NCBI GenBank assembly: GCA_002256245.1
Contig: NKIU01000011.1
Span: forward strand, 41,808-105,807
DNA from: Pseudorhodobacter sp. PARRP1
GTDB lineage: Bacteria; Pseudomonadota; Alphaproteobacteria; Rhodobacterales; Rhodobacteraceae
Direction: 5' to 3'
DNA length: 64,000 bases
Shown: positions 1 through 9,293 of the stretch, piece by piece
Numbering within the stretch: the first letter of the stretch is position 1
Layout of the letters: every line of letters begins with the position of its first letter
Position numbers and translations under genes: made by a program
Notes under the pieces: model-generated
The model's database searches: none
Seen by the model: the letters and a program-made list of their open reading frames with translations, nothing else
What the model was told of the DNA's origin: nothing

Positions 1-648
1 GGCTATGAGGTGATCAATCCCGGCAGCTTTGCCAACAACACCGACAATTTCTCGGCCCATATTGCGGCGTTCAAAGAGGCCGGGTGCGAGATCATCACCG
101 GCGTTCTGAACCCGCCAGATTGGAACACGTTCTGGAAGCAGGCCAAACAGCAGGGCTTTGCGCCCAAGATCGCTACCATTGCTAAGGCGCTGGTGTTCCC
201 TGCGGCGGTGGAATCGCTCGGGCCGCTCGCGGATGGCTTGACCACCGAAGTGGTCTGGTCGCCGTTCCATCCCTATGCCTCGTCCGTCACCGGACAATCT
301 GCACTGGCCTTGGCCGACGCATGGACCGCCGCAAGTGGCAAAGCCTGGACACCGCCCTTGGGTTGGACCCATTCGATCTTTGAAGTGGCGATTGATACGT
401 TGAAACGCTCGGCAGATCCGACCGACCGCACCGCCATCCGTGATGCGCTTGCCACCACCGATCTTGCCACCATCATTGGCCAGATCAACTTTACCAAAGG
501 CCCCTTTGGCAAAAACGTCTGCGTTACCCCCACCGTGGGCGGGCAATGGCGGATTGACGCCGATGGCAAACCCGCGCTGGACATCATCGCCAATGACACC
601 GTGCCTGCGGTGGCGCTGACCGCTGAGCTGCGGGCTTTGCCAGTCTGA
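1..648 (+). CDS. ABC transporter substrate-binding protein, branched-chain amino acid type (5' truncated by window edge)
   Basis: Open frame from base 1 (GYEVINPGSFANNTDNFSAHIAAFKEAGCEIITG...); overlaps the start of Liv-type ATPase, permease genes follow. Confidence 0.85.
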   Translation, partial: GYEVINPGSFANNTDNFSAHIAAFKEAGCEIITGVLNPPDWNTFWKQAKQQGFAPKIATIAKALVFPAAVESLGPLADGLTTEVVWSPFHPYASSVTGQSALALADAWTAASGKAWTPPLGWTHSIFEVAIDTLKRSADPTDRTAIRDALATTDLATIIGQINFTKGPFGKNVCVTPTVGGQWRIDADGKPALDIIANDTVPAVALTAELRALPV

Positions 649-1367
649 TGGACGTTCTGCGGCTTGATGAGGTCAGCTTTGCCTACGGCGCGCTTTGCGT
701 CACCAACAAGATATCGCTGACCTTGCCAAAGGGTCAGGCGCTTGGCGTCATCGGGCCGAACGGGGCGGGGAAATCCACCCTGCTCGACCTGATCACTGGC
801 ACCAAGCGGGTGGCCTCGGGCCGGGTTTACTTCATGGGGCAAGACATCACCGCCGCGTCGCCGCAAGCCCGGTCTGATATGGGGATAGCGCGGTCGTTCC
901 AAATTCCACGGCCCTTTCTGGGCATGACCGTCTATGAAAATGTGCTGGTGGGGGCCACCCATGGTGGCCGCCGAGCCGAAGCCCCGGCGCAGCGCGTGGC
1001 CCTGCGGGTGCTGGAGCAAACCGGGCTGATGGCCCGCGCCAATGAGCCTGCCTCAAAACTGCGCCTGCTGGACCGAAAGCGGCTGGAACTTGCTCGTGCA
1101 TTGGCAACCGAACCGAAGCTGTTGTTGTTGGATGAGGTGGCAGGTGGTCTGTCGGATATGGAATGCCAAAGCTTCATCGCCCTGCTGAAAGAAATCCGGG
1201 ATGGCGGCACGACGATGATCTGGATCGAGCACATCGTCCACGCCCTGATCGCCGTTGTATCGCAGCTTTTCGTACTGGATCAGGGCGCCCGCATCGCCCA
1301 AGGCCAGCCCACGCAGGTGCTGGCCGACCCAGAGGTGCGCCGCGTCTATCTGGGAATCCCAGCATGA
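648..1367 (+). CDS. ABC transporter ATP-binding protein, LivG-like
   Basis: Walker A GPNGAGKSTLLDLITG, Walker B LLLLDEVAGGL; overlapping start with upstream gene. Confidence 0.92.
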   Translation: MDVLRLDEVSFAYGALCVTNKISLTLPKGQALGVIGPNGAGKSTLLDLITGTKRVASGRVYFMGQDITAASPQARSDMGIARSFQIPRPFLGMTVYENVLVGATHGGRRAEAPAQRVALRVLEQTGLMARANEPASKLRLLDRKRLELARALATEPKLLLLDEVAGGLSDMECQSFIALLKEIRDGGTTMIWIEHIVHALIAVVSQLFVLDQGARIAQGQPTQVLADPEVRRVYLGIPA

Positions 1368-2068
1368 GCCTGTTGTCGGTGCAAAGCCTAACCGCGCATT
1401 ATGGAGATATGCAGGCGCTGTACGGTGTCGATTTTGGCATTGATGCCGGTCAGGTCGCCGCCGTGATCGGGCCGAATGGCGCCGGTAAGACCACGCTTAT
1501 GCGCGCCATGCTTGGCGCGGGCGCGCGCACTGCGGGCAGGATTGAGTTTGCGGGCCAGCCGATTTTGGGTCTTCCGCCCGAAGCCATCGCGGCCCTTGGC
1601 ATCGCCATGGTGCCGGAAGGACGGCGGCTGTTTGCCTCGCTCTCGGTCGAGGAAAACCTGCGCATGGGCGAAAGCGCCGGACGCAAGGGCGTGTGGACGC
1701 TGGCCCGCGTGTTCGATCTGTTCCCGATCCTCAAGGAACGCCGCCATCGCCCCGCCACCGCGCTTTCTGGCGGCCAACAGCAGATGGTGGCCGTTGGCCG
1801 CGCCCTGATGACCAATCCGAAGATTTTGCTTTGTGATGAACTTAGTCTCGGTCTGTCCCCCCTCGTTGTCGAAGACATCTACGCGCTGTTCCCGGCGATC
1901 CTTGCCGAAGGCATGGCGCTGGTGATCGTCGAACAAGACGTGGGCCGTGCCCTGAAGGTGGCGACCTCTGTTACCTGCCTGATGGAAGGCCGCGTGGTCT
2001 TGCAAGGTGCGCCGGGCGATCTGTCGGTAGACCGCATTGCACAGGCCTATTTCGGAGCGGCCGCATGA
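1364..2068 (+). CDS. ABC transporter ATP-binding protein, LivF-like
   Basis: MSLLSVQSLTAHYGDMQALYGVDF; GPNGAGKTTLMRAMLG; LSGGQQQMVAVGRAL; internal ATG chosen over the long ORF start. Confidence 0.92.
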   Translation: MSLLSVQSLTAHYGDMQALYGVDFGIDAGQVAAVIGPNGAGKTTLMRAMLGAGARTAGRIEFAGQPILGLPPEAIAALGIAMVPEGRRLFASLSVEENLRMGESAGRKGVWTLARVFDLFPILKERRHRPATALSGGQQQMVAVGRALMTNPKILLCDELSLGLSPLVVEDIYALFPAILAEGMALVIVEQDVGRALKVATSVTCLMEGRVVLQGAPGDLSVDRIAQAYFGAAA

Positions 2069-2934
2069 CCGAATTTTTGAACCTGTTGGCACAGGGGGCC
2101 ACCATTGGCGGGCTTTATGCGCTGTTTGCGGCGGGGCTGTCGATTGTGTTCGGCATCCTCCGGCTGGTCAATCTGGCGCATGGCGACATGATCATTCTGG
2201 GGGCATTTACCGGGCATGTGGTGGCCACGGCCATGGGCCTGGGCTTTATCCCGGCGCTGATCATCGCCCCCTTGCTGATGGGCGCATTCGGCTATGCGCT
2301 GCAACGCCTGCTGTTGAACCGCCTGATCGGCAAAGATATTCTGCCGCCGCTTCTGGTGACATTTGGTCTGTCGATGATGATCCAGAACGCGTTGTTGCTG
2401 GTGTTCACTGCTGACACCCAAAAGATCGCTTTGGGCGGGATAGAGACGGCTTCGGTGCCACTGCTGCCCGGTGTGGCGGTGGGATCTTACGCGCTGATTG
2501 TGCTGGCGGTAGCGGTAGTGGTGATCGGCGGTTTGCACCTGCTGCTGATGCGCACCGCACTGGGCCGCACCTTCCGCGCCACCGCCGATGATGCCGAAAC
2601 CGCCCGCCAGTTGGGGGTGCGCACGCCGCATGTGTTTGGCCTTGCCACGGCACTGGCATTGGCTGCCTGCGGCATTGCCGGGGTCATGCTGGCGGTCTGG
2701 ACATCCTTCACGCCGCTTGCCGGATCAACCCGGCTGCTGATCGCCTTCGAGGTGATCGTAATCGGCGGCATCGGGTCTATCTGGGGCACCTTGCTGGGCG
2801 GCATCCTGTTGGGGCTGGCGCAGGCGATTGGTGGCTGGATCAACCCGGAATGGCAGATGCTCGCGGGGCATATCGCCTTTCTGGCGGTGCTGGTGCTGAT
2901 GCCCGGCGGACTTTTTGCGCAGGGGCGTCGGTGA
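2065..2934 (+). CDS. Branched-chain amino acid-type ABC transporter permease, LivH-like
   Basis: Hydrophobic; GLYALFAAGLSIVFGILRLVNLAHGDMIILGAF signature. Confidence 0.92.
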   Translation: MTEFLNLLAQGATIGGLYALFAAGLSIVFGILRLVNLAHGDMIILGAFTGHVVATAMGLGFIPALIIAPLLMGAFGYALQRLLLNRLIGKDILPPLLVTFGLSMMIQNALLLVFTADTQKIALGGIETASVPLLPGVAVGSYALIVLAVAVVVIGGLHLLLMRTALGRTFRATADDAETARQLGVRTPHVFGLATALALAACGIAGVMLAVWTSFTPLAGSTRLLIAFEVIVIGGIGSIWGTLLGGILLGLAQAIGGWINPEWQMLAGHIAFLAVLVLMPGGLFAQGRR

Positions 2935-3947
2935 TGGGAGCCACGATTTCACGCAGCGGGCCGCACGGGCCGAAGATCGCTCTGGCCGGGGCGGCTGTGG
3001 TGCTGATCCTCGCCGCCCTGCCCGCTTTTGCAGACCGCGCCACCCTGCGGCTGGCCACCGAGATGGCGGGCTATCTGACGCTGGCGGTGATGTGGAACCT
3101 GCTGGCGGGCTATGCCGGCGTGATGTCGATTGGCCAACAGGTGTTTGTCGGGCTTGGCGGCTATGCGTTTTTCGTTGTGGCGGGGTTGTGGGGCGTGCCT
3201 GTGTTCGCGGCCCTGCCCTTGGCGGGCGCGTTTGCGGCCTTCATCGCCCTGCCGATTGCCCTAATCCTGTTCCGCCTGAACGGTGCTTACTTCGCCGTCG
3301 CCACTTGGGTCGTAGCCGAAATCGCCGCGCTTGTGATCGCCCAGACCTATGCTGTCGGCGGCGGCGCGGGGATGAGCTTGCCCACACAAGTTGCCAAATC
3401 CCTTGGCAACAATGACCAACGCAGCGCGCTGATCTGGTGGCTGGCGCTGGCGCTGTGCTGTATTGCGGCTGGCCTCGCCTATCTGTGGATGCGCTCGCCG
3501 CGCGGCCTTGCCCTGATGGCGATGCGCGATGATGAAATTGCCGCCGCTGGCCTTGGCGTATCGACCACGCGCAACCGGATCATGGTCTACCTGATTGCGA
3601 CCTTCATCACTGGCATCGCCGGAGCGATCCTCTTTCTGGTCAAGCTGCGCATCTCGCCCTCGGCGGCGTTTGATGTCAACGAATGGACCGCCTCGATCAT
3701 CTTCATCGTGGTGATCGGCGGGCTTGGCTATCTGGAGGGGCCACTGCTAGGGGTGCTGTTGTTTTTCGCCCTGCGCGCACTGCTGGCGGGCTTCGGCCCA
3801 TGGTATCTGATCGCCCTTGGTGCCCTTGCCATCGCCACCATGCTGTTTGCACCCGGCGGGCTTTGGGGCTTGATCCACCGCCGTTTCGGCTGGGAAATTT
3901 TCCCGGTGCGCCGCCGTGTTATTCTAACAAACGGAGAAACTCCATGA
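2934..3947 (+). CDS. Branched-chain amino acid-type ABC transporter permease, LivM-like
   Basis: MWNLLAGYAGVMSIGQQVFVGLGGYAFF signature; ATG at 2934 overlaps upstream stop. Confidence 0.9.
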   Translation: MGATISRSGPHGPKIALAGAAVVLILAALPAFADRATLRLATEMAGYLTLAVMWNLLAGYAGVMSIGQQVFVGLGGYAFFVVAGLWGVPVFAALPLAGAFAAFIALPIALILFRLNGAYFAVATWVVAEIAALVIAQTYAVGGGAGMSLPTQVAKSLGNNDQRSALIWWLALALCCIAAGLAYLWMRSPRGLALMAMRDDEIAAAGLGVSTTRNRIMVYLIATFITGIAGAILFLVKLRISPSAAFDVNEWTASIIFIVVIGGLGYLEGPLLGVLLFFALRALLAGFGPWYLIALGALAIATMLFAPGGLWGLIHRRFGWEIFPVRRRVILTNGETP

Positions 3948-4792
3948 AACTGCTGCGCGTTGGCCCTGCCGGGCTGGAAACCCCCGCCCTGCTGGATGAG
4001 GCGGGAACCCTGCGCGATCTGTCGGGCCATGTCCCGGATATTGCGGGGGAAGTCCTATCGGATGCAGGCCTCGCCCGCCTGCGCGCGCTCGATCCCGCCA
4101 GCCTGCCCGCCTTGCCCGTTGACACCCGCATCGGGCCTTGCGTCGGCGCGGTGGGGAAATTCATCTGCATCGGCCTGAACTACGCCGACCATGCGGCTGA
4201 AACCGGCAAATCTGTGCCGCCCGAGCCTGTGATTTTCATGAAGGCCACCTCGGCGATCTGCGGCCCGAATGACAATATCGAAATCCCGCGCGATTCCGTG
4301 AAATCGGATTGGGAGGTGGAACTAGGCATCGTCATTGGCAAACGCGCGAAATATGTGACCGAAGCCGACGCTCTGAACCACGTCGCAGGCTATTGCACCA
4401 TCAATGATGGATCAGAACGCGCGTTTCAGTCCGAAATGCAGGGCCAATGGACCAAGGGCAAAAGCCACGACACCTTCGGCCCGATTGGCCCTTGGCTGGT
4501 GACGCGTGACGACGTGCCGGATCCGCAGAACCTTAAACTTTGGTGCGAAGTGGACGGCCACCGCTTCCAGAACGGCAGCACGGCGACGATGGTTTACGGC
4601 GCAGCCTATCTGGTGGCCTATCTGTCGCGCTTCATGACCCTGCATCCCGGTGATATCATTGCCACCGGCACCCCGCCCGGTGTAGGTCTTGGCCTGAAGC
4701 CTCCGGTGTTTTTGCGCGCAGGCCAGCAGATCAGGCTGGAAGTTCAGGGCCTTGGCCTGCAAGATCACCGCACCATTCCCGCAACAAACTAA
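3944..4792 (+). CDS. Fumarylacetoacetate hydrolase (FAH) family protein
   Basis: FICIGLNYADHAAETG, DWEVELGIVIGK, DIIATGTPPGVG motifs. Confidence 0.9.
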   Translation: MKLLRVGPAGLETPALLDEAGTLRDLSGHVPDIAGEVLSDAGLARLRALDPASLPALPVDTRIGPCVGAVGKFICIGLNYADHAAETGKSVPPEPVIFMKATSAICGPNDNIEIPRDSVKSDWEVELGIVIGKRAKYVTEADALNHVAGYCTINDGSERAFQSEMQGQWTKGKSHDTFGPIGPWLVTRDDVPDPQNLKLWCEVDGHRFQNGSTATMVYGAAYLVAYLSRFMTLHPGDIIATGTPPGVGLGLKPPVFLRAGQQIRLEVQGLGLQDHRTIPATN

Positions 4793-4804
4793 CAGGAGCC
4801 TGAA

Positions 4805-5137
4805 ATGGCCGCTTACTTCATTGCCCATGGCACGCTCAAAGACCCCAAAAAGATGGAAGAATATGTGGCCAAATCCGGCCCGATCTTTGCCGAGCATGGC
4901 GGACATTTCCTGACGGTTGGCGAAGTGAAAACCGTGCTGACCGGCAGCCACGGCCACAAACGCACGGCGATTTTTGTGTTCCCGGACGTGGCTTCGGCTG
5001 AAGCTTGCTATAATTCCGAAGCCTACCGCGCGCTTTGGCCGCTGCGCCATGAGGCGGGCGATTTCGACTTCATCGTGATGGAAGAATACGGCACCGCCGC
5101 CCGCAAACTGCACGAGGACAGCGATCATGCCGAATAG
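4805..5137 (+). CDS. DUF1330-like small protein
   Basis: AAYFIAHGTLKDPKKMEEYV..., ~110 aa ferredoxin-like family pattern. Confidence 0.6.
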   Translation: MAAYFIAHGTLKDPKKMEEYVAKSGPIFAEHGGHFLTVGEVKTVLTGSHGHKRTAIFVFPDVASAEACYNSEAYRALWPLRHEAGDFDFIVMEEYGTAARKLHEDSDHAE

Positions 5138-5735
5138 ACCAACCGCCGACGCGGCCACGCTGGACCTGATGTTCAACGACGCCCGCACCTTTAGCGCCTT
5201 CGAAAATCACGCAGTGCCACAAGCTTTGTTGCAGCAAGCCGTGGTACTGGCGCAAATGGGGCCAACCTCGATGAACTGCCAGCCGATGCGTCTGGCTTTT
5301 CTGAACCAAGGCGCCGAGCGGGCCGCCATCCTGCCGCATCTCGCTGAAGGTAACCGCACCAAGACCGAAGCCGCCCCAATCACCGCCGTGGTAGGCTTTG
5401 ACATGGCGTTCTTTGATCAGCTGCCCCGGTTGTTTCCGCATTTTGATGGCGCGCGGGCAACCTTTGCCGACGCCCCGGCGCTGGCCGAAGAAACTGCATT
5501 TCGCAATGGCACGTTGCAGGGCGGCTATCTGATCATGGCCCTGCGCGCTGTTGGCCTTGATTGCGGCCCGATGTCCGGCTTTGACCGCGAGGCGGTGACG
5601 CAAGCCGTTTTTGGGCCAGGACCGATCAAGGCGAATTTCCTGATCAACATCGGCTATGGCAAACCCGACTCCTTGTTCCCCCGCCAACCTCGGTTGGCCT
5701 GGCAGGATGTCGTCGTACCAACCCTCATGGCTTAA
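5127..5735 (+). CDS. Nitroreductase family protein, RutE-like (malonic semialdehyde reductase family)
   Basis: DARTFSAFENHAVPQALLQQAVVLAQMGPTSMNCQPMRLAFL; CGPMSGFD. Confidence 0.8.
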   Translation: MPNRPTADAATLDLMFNDARTFSAFENHAVPQALLQQAVVLAQMGPTSMNCQPMRLAFLNQGAERAAILPHLAEGNRTKTEAAPITAVVGFDMAFFDQLPRLFPHFDGARATFADAPALAEETAFRNGTLQGGYLIMALRAVGLDCGPMSGFDREAVTQAVFGPGPIKANFLINIGYGKPDSLFPRQPRLAWQDVVVPTLMA

Positions 5736-6157
5736 TGATGCAAGGCATTGCACGGCGCGTCACCTATGTCGCCCTGTATGAAGGCATCGCCGTGATCATC
5801 GCCAGCCTCAGCTTTCAGCTGGGGTCTGGCCAAGATGCGGCAACCTCGGCGGGAACGGCTGTGGTGATTTCCGGCCTTGCCGTGGGCTGGAACTTTGCGT
5901 TCAACTGGCTGTTCGAGCGATGGGAAGCGCGTCAGACCCTTCGTGGCCGAAACCTTGCCCGCCGCATCAGCCATGCCGTTGGGTTCGAGCTGGGTTTCGG
6001 GGCGATGATCATTCCGCTGCTGTCATGGATGCTGAGTGTATCGCTGTGGCAGGCATTGCTGATGAATATCGCTTTGATGACGTTTTTCTCGCTTTACACC
6101 TTTGCTTTCACTTGGGGCTTTGACCGTGTTTTTGGTCTGCCAGAAACCTCGGTGTAA
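5735..6157 (+). CDS. PACE-type efflux transporter (bacterial transmembrane pair family)
   Basis: ~140 aa, 4 TM; VGWNFAFNWLFERWE and TFAFTWGFDRVFG repeated motif. Confidence 0.82.
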   Translation: MMQGIARRVTYVALYEGIAVIIASLSFQLGSGQDAATSAGTAVVISGLAVGWNFAFNWLFERWEARQTLRGRNLARRISHAVGFELGFGAMIIPLLSWMLSVSLWQALLMNIALMTFFSLYTFAFTWGFDRVFGLPETSV

Positions 6158-6162
6158 AATGA

Positions 6163-6191
6163 AAGGGCGACCTCTTTTCAAGGCCGCCCTT
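6163..6191. terminator. Bidirectional terminator-like hairpin between convergent genes
   Basis: AAGGGCGACCT-cttttca-AGGCCGCCCTT between stop of PACE gene (+) and stop of NTF2-like gene (-). Confidence 0.65.
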
Positions 6192-6215
6192 CGCCAAATT
6201 CAAACGAGTCTGATA

Positions 6216-7115
6216 TTATTTTGCAGGATAGCCAAAAATATCATTCTTGTTGTTCGAGATTTCAGGCACAGCTTCTGAAATATCCCAATGCTCGGCAATC
6301 TGGCCCGCGTCATTGAAGCGGAAAATGTCGATATAGCCGGTGCCAAAATCGCCATCCTTGCCAAGGTCGATCTGACGCGAATGCACCAAAACCATGTCGC
6401 CCATCGCAATAGTCTTGGCAATCGTGGTTTGCAACTTGGTGCCAGCCGTCGCCAGCTCGGTCAGATAACCAGCCAGACCACCTCGCCCATCGACAACCCA
6501 AGGATTGTGCTGGATCATGTCTTCGGCGACGAAATCGTTCACCGCGGTCAGATCAGCCGGGTTATCAAAGCTGGCCAGAACCGCCAAAGCACGGCTGCGG
6601 TTTTGTTCAACATCCTGCTTGGAATAGATATTGGCATCTGGGCCGTTGAACATGGTGTTGGTATTGGCAGGTTCTTTCAGCGCGGTTTGCTTGTGATCCC
6701 AATGTTCGACCAGTTTGCCGTTCTCCACGCGCCAGATGTCAACATAGACATAATCTTCGCCGCCAGCCGACCAGACCGAATGAATCGCCACATAGGGGCC
6801 TTCGGCCATGGTGCGATGCAACCGGATCTTTACCGAAGGGTCATTTGTCAGTTCTGCCGAGACAGCGCCGATCAACTGGCCGGGGCCATCGCCATAGGCT
6901 GGGGCGTGCTGAATATAGGTATCGCCGACATAGCGGCCGAAATTGTTGAGGTTGCGATAAACCAGCGTGTCACGGTAAAAACCTTGCGCCACGTCGATTG
7001 AGGTCTGGGTTTCCGGCGTTATTGTGGCCTGCTGCGCCATCGCCGCAGAGCCAAGGCCCAATGTTGCGCCAATCAAGGCCGCGCCAAAGCGCAGGGTGGT
7101 TTGCTTAAGTGTCAT
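6216..7115 (-). CDS. Exported NTF2/SnoaL-like protein with two tandem domains
   Basis: Signal-like N-terminus ALIGATLGLGSAAMAQQ; two SnoaL-like halves, each with HW D/EHWD motif. Confidence 0.75.
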   Translation of the reverse strand: MTLKQTTLRFGAALIGATLGLGSAAMAQQATITPETQTSIDVAQGFYRDTLVYRNLNNFGRYVGDTYIQHAPAYGDGPGQLIGAVSAELTNDPSVKIRLHRTMAEGPYVAIHSVWSAGGEDYVYVDIWRVENGKLVEHWDHKQTALKEPANTNTMFNGPDANIYSKQDVEQNRSRALAVLASFDNPADLTAVNDFVAEDMIQHNPWVVDGRGGLAGYLTELATAGTKLQTTIAKTIAMGDMVLVHSRQIDLGKDGDFGTGYIDIFRFNDAGQIAEHWDISEAVPEISNNKNDIFGYPAK

Positions 7116-7198
7116 CCGATGAGTCTTTCTTTGATTGTCAGGAATGGCCCCTTCTAGAATGACTTGACTGCAAGAATAATGCGAATATACGCAAGTCT

Positions 7199-8104
7199 AT
7201 GATCGAAAAATCAGATAATAAAAGCCTCGACAGCCGCACCTTGCAGCTTTTCTTGCTGGTGCTGCAAACCGGGTCTTTCACCAAAGCCGCAGACATGATG
7301 CATATGAACCAATCTGCCGTCAGTTATGCTTTGGACCGACTGCGATTGATCCTGAATGATCCGTTGTTTGTGAAATCGGGGCGCAGTATTTCACCAACCC
7401 CGCGCGCAATAGAACTGGAATCGCAAGCCAAGCATCTGCTGGCAGAGATGAACAGCTTTATGCAACCCAATCACTATGATCCCCTGCAGGACGCAGGTGA
7501 ATTTGTCATTGCTGCCAATGATTACGAGGTGGAAGTGCTGCTTAACCCATTTGCGCGGATATTGCAGAACGCAGCCCCACAGGCCCGACTTCGGCTGATA
7601 CAGCCCCGCTCGCATCGGGAATGGGCGCAGCTTCTGCGCGAGAGTGTTGTTGATCTTGTCCTTGCCCCGCCTCTGGTCACAAATGAGACGGATCTGGCGC
7701 AAAAAACCGTGTTCCGCGACAGCCACCTTTGCTATTTTGATCCGCAGATGCGCGAAGCTCCTTTGACGCTGGACGCCTATTGCATGGCCCGCCACATCGT
7801 GATGGCCTTGGATCGCAGCGTTGTGGGTGAGGTCGATACCGTCTTAGCCCCGATTGGCAAAACACGACAGATTGCGGTGTTTGTGCCAAGCTTCACCTCA
7901 TTTCCCTTGATCATGCGCGGCACGGATCTGGTTGCAACTTTGCCCAAGATGATGCGCGAAAACATTCTGAAAGGCTTTGCAAGCTGCCCGCTTCCGTTGG
8001 ACATGCCGGATTTTCCCATCGCCCAAATCTGGCATGCCCGCAATACAAACGCCTTACGCCACCGCTGGCTGCGCGATCAGATTGATAAGGTTCTGAAAAC
8101 TTAG
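7199..8104 (+). CDS. LysR family transcriptional regulator
   Basis: LQLFLLVLQTGSFTKAADMMHMNQSAVSYALDRLR HTH; divergent from NTF2-like gene. Confidence 0.88.
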   Translation: MIEKSDNKSLDSRTLQLFLLVLQTGSFTKAADMMHMNQSAVSYALDRLRLILNDPLFVKSGRSISPTPRAIELESQAKHLLAEMNSFMQPNHYDPLQDAGEFVIAANDYEVEVLLNPFARILQNAAPQARLRLIQPRSHREWAQLLRESVVDLVLAPPLVTNETDLAQKTVFRDSHLCYFDPQMREAPLTLDAYCMARHIVMALDRSVVGEVDTVLAPIGKTRQIAVFVPSFTSFPLIMRGTDLVATLPKMMRENILKGFASCPLPLDMPDFPIAQIWHARNTNALRHRWLRDQIDKVLKT

Positions 8105-8263
8105 TCACTTCGGCGATGCAAGCCATATGCGCGCGGAATTTATCTAAATACGAACGCAATACCGTATGTTTTATACCGCAATATCGCAGTCGCTACTCAG
8201 ATTTTCATTCTCAAACTGAGATGTAACTGATATATCATGCGAACACCAGAAGGAGTTTGACTC

Positions 8264-9262
8264 GTGCTACCCTCTGATATTGCGCGCGCCACCGGCCATT
8301 CTGAACAGATAAGCGCAATAACAGCCAAGACTTTGGACCGCGTGCATCCAACCTTGCGCGACCCCATCTCCGCTGCACTGTCGGCCCCGGATCAGGCCGT
8401 GCTGGCCGTTATCACCGATGTGATCGGGTCAAGCTACCGCCGCCCCGGCACGTTGATGACGCTGTTTGCCGATGGCAGCTATGCGGGCAGTCTGACCAAT
8501 GGCTGCATTGAGGGCGATCTAGCGTTGCACGCGGTTAAGGCGCTTGAAAATCAGCAGGTTGAGCGACTTCGCTATGGCGCAGGCTCGCCCTTTTTTGACA
8601 TCCGCCTGCCTTGCGGCGGTGCGCTGGAGATAAGTCTTTTCCCCTCGCCGGATGCCAAAGTGTTGGCCGAAGTGCAGCGCTGCAGGGCTTTGCGCAACTT
8701 TTTCGGTTTGCGCCTCAGCAGCGAAGCTGGCCTCCTCAGCCTTGAAGCCTTTGGCCCGACGGGCTGGATCGGGGCGGATTTCCTGATCGGCATGCGCCCC
8801 GATATCCGTCTGATTATTCTGGGCGAAGGATCCGAGGCAGCCCTTTTTGCTATGCTCGCACGATCGGCGGGCTATCCCTATGTCGTGGCCTCGCCATCCC
8901 CAACCACGGTCGCAGCGGTGCAGCAAGCGGGCGGCACCGCACAACTGCTTTCAGGCGATGACATACCAAGCGACATCCTGCTTGATTCCCGCAGCGCCGT
9001 CGTAACGTTTTTTCACGATCACGGTCGTGAAACGCGGCTACTGTTGGAAGCCCTCCGCTCTGACGCCTTCTACATCGGCGCGCAGGGCAGCCGCAAAGTG
9101 GCCGAGCAACGGCAAGAGACTCTGCGTCAGATCGGGGCCACCCCTGCCGAACTGGCCCGCCTGGTCGCACCGATCGGGTTGATCCCGTCCACCCGCGACG
9201 CACGCACACTGGCAATTTCTGTTCTGGCAGAGGTTATCGGCAAGGGCGAGCAGCAAGGCTAA
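8264..9262 (+). CDS. XdhC family protein
   Basis: AVLAVITDVIGSSYRRPGTLMTLFADGSYAGSLTNGCIEGDL; YIGAQGSRKVAEQR. Confidence 0.88.
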   Translation: MLPSDIARATGHSEQISAITAKTLDRVHPTLRDPISAALSAPDQAVLAVITDVIGSSYRRPGTLMTLFADGSYAGSLTNGCIEGDLALHAVKALENQQVERLRYGAGSPFFDIRLPCGGALEISLFPSPDAKVLAEVQRCRALRNFFGLRLSSEAGLLSLEAFGPTGWIGADFLIGMRPDIRLIILGEGSEAALFAMLARSAGYPYVVASPSPTTVAAVQQAGGTAQLLSGDDIPSDILLDSRSAVVTFFHDHGRETRLLLEALRSDAFYIGAQGSRKVAEQRQETLRQIGATPAELARLVAPIGLIPSTRDARTLAISVLAEVIGKGEQQG

Positions 9263-9293
9263 AGCGGTTTACACTTTAGCCCCCGGCCCCCAC

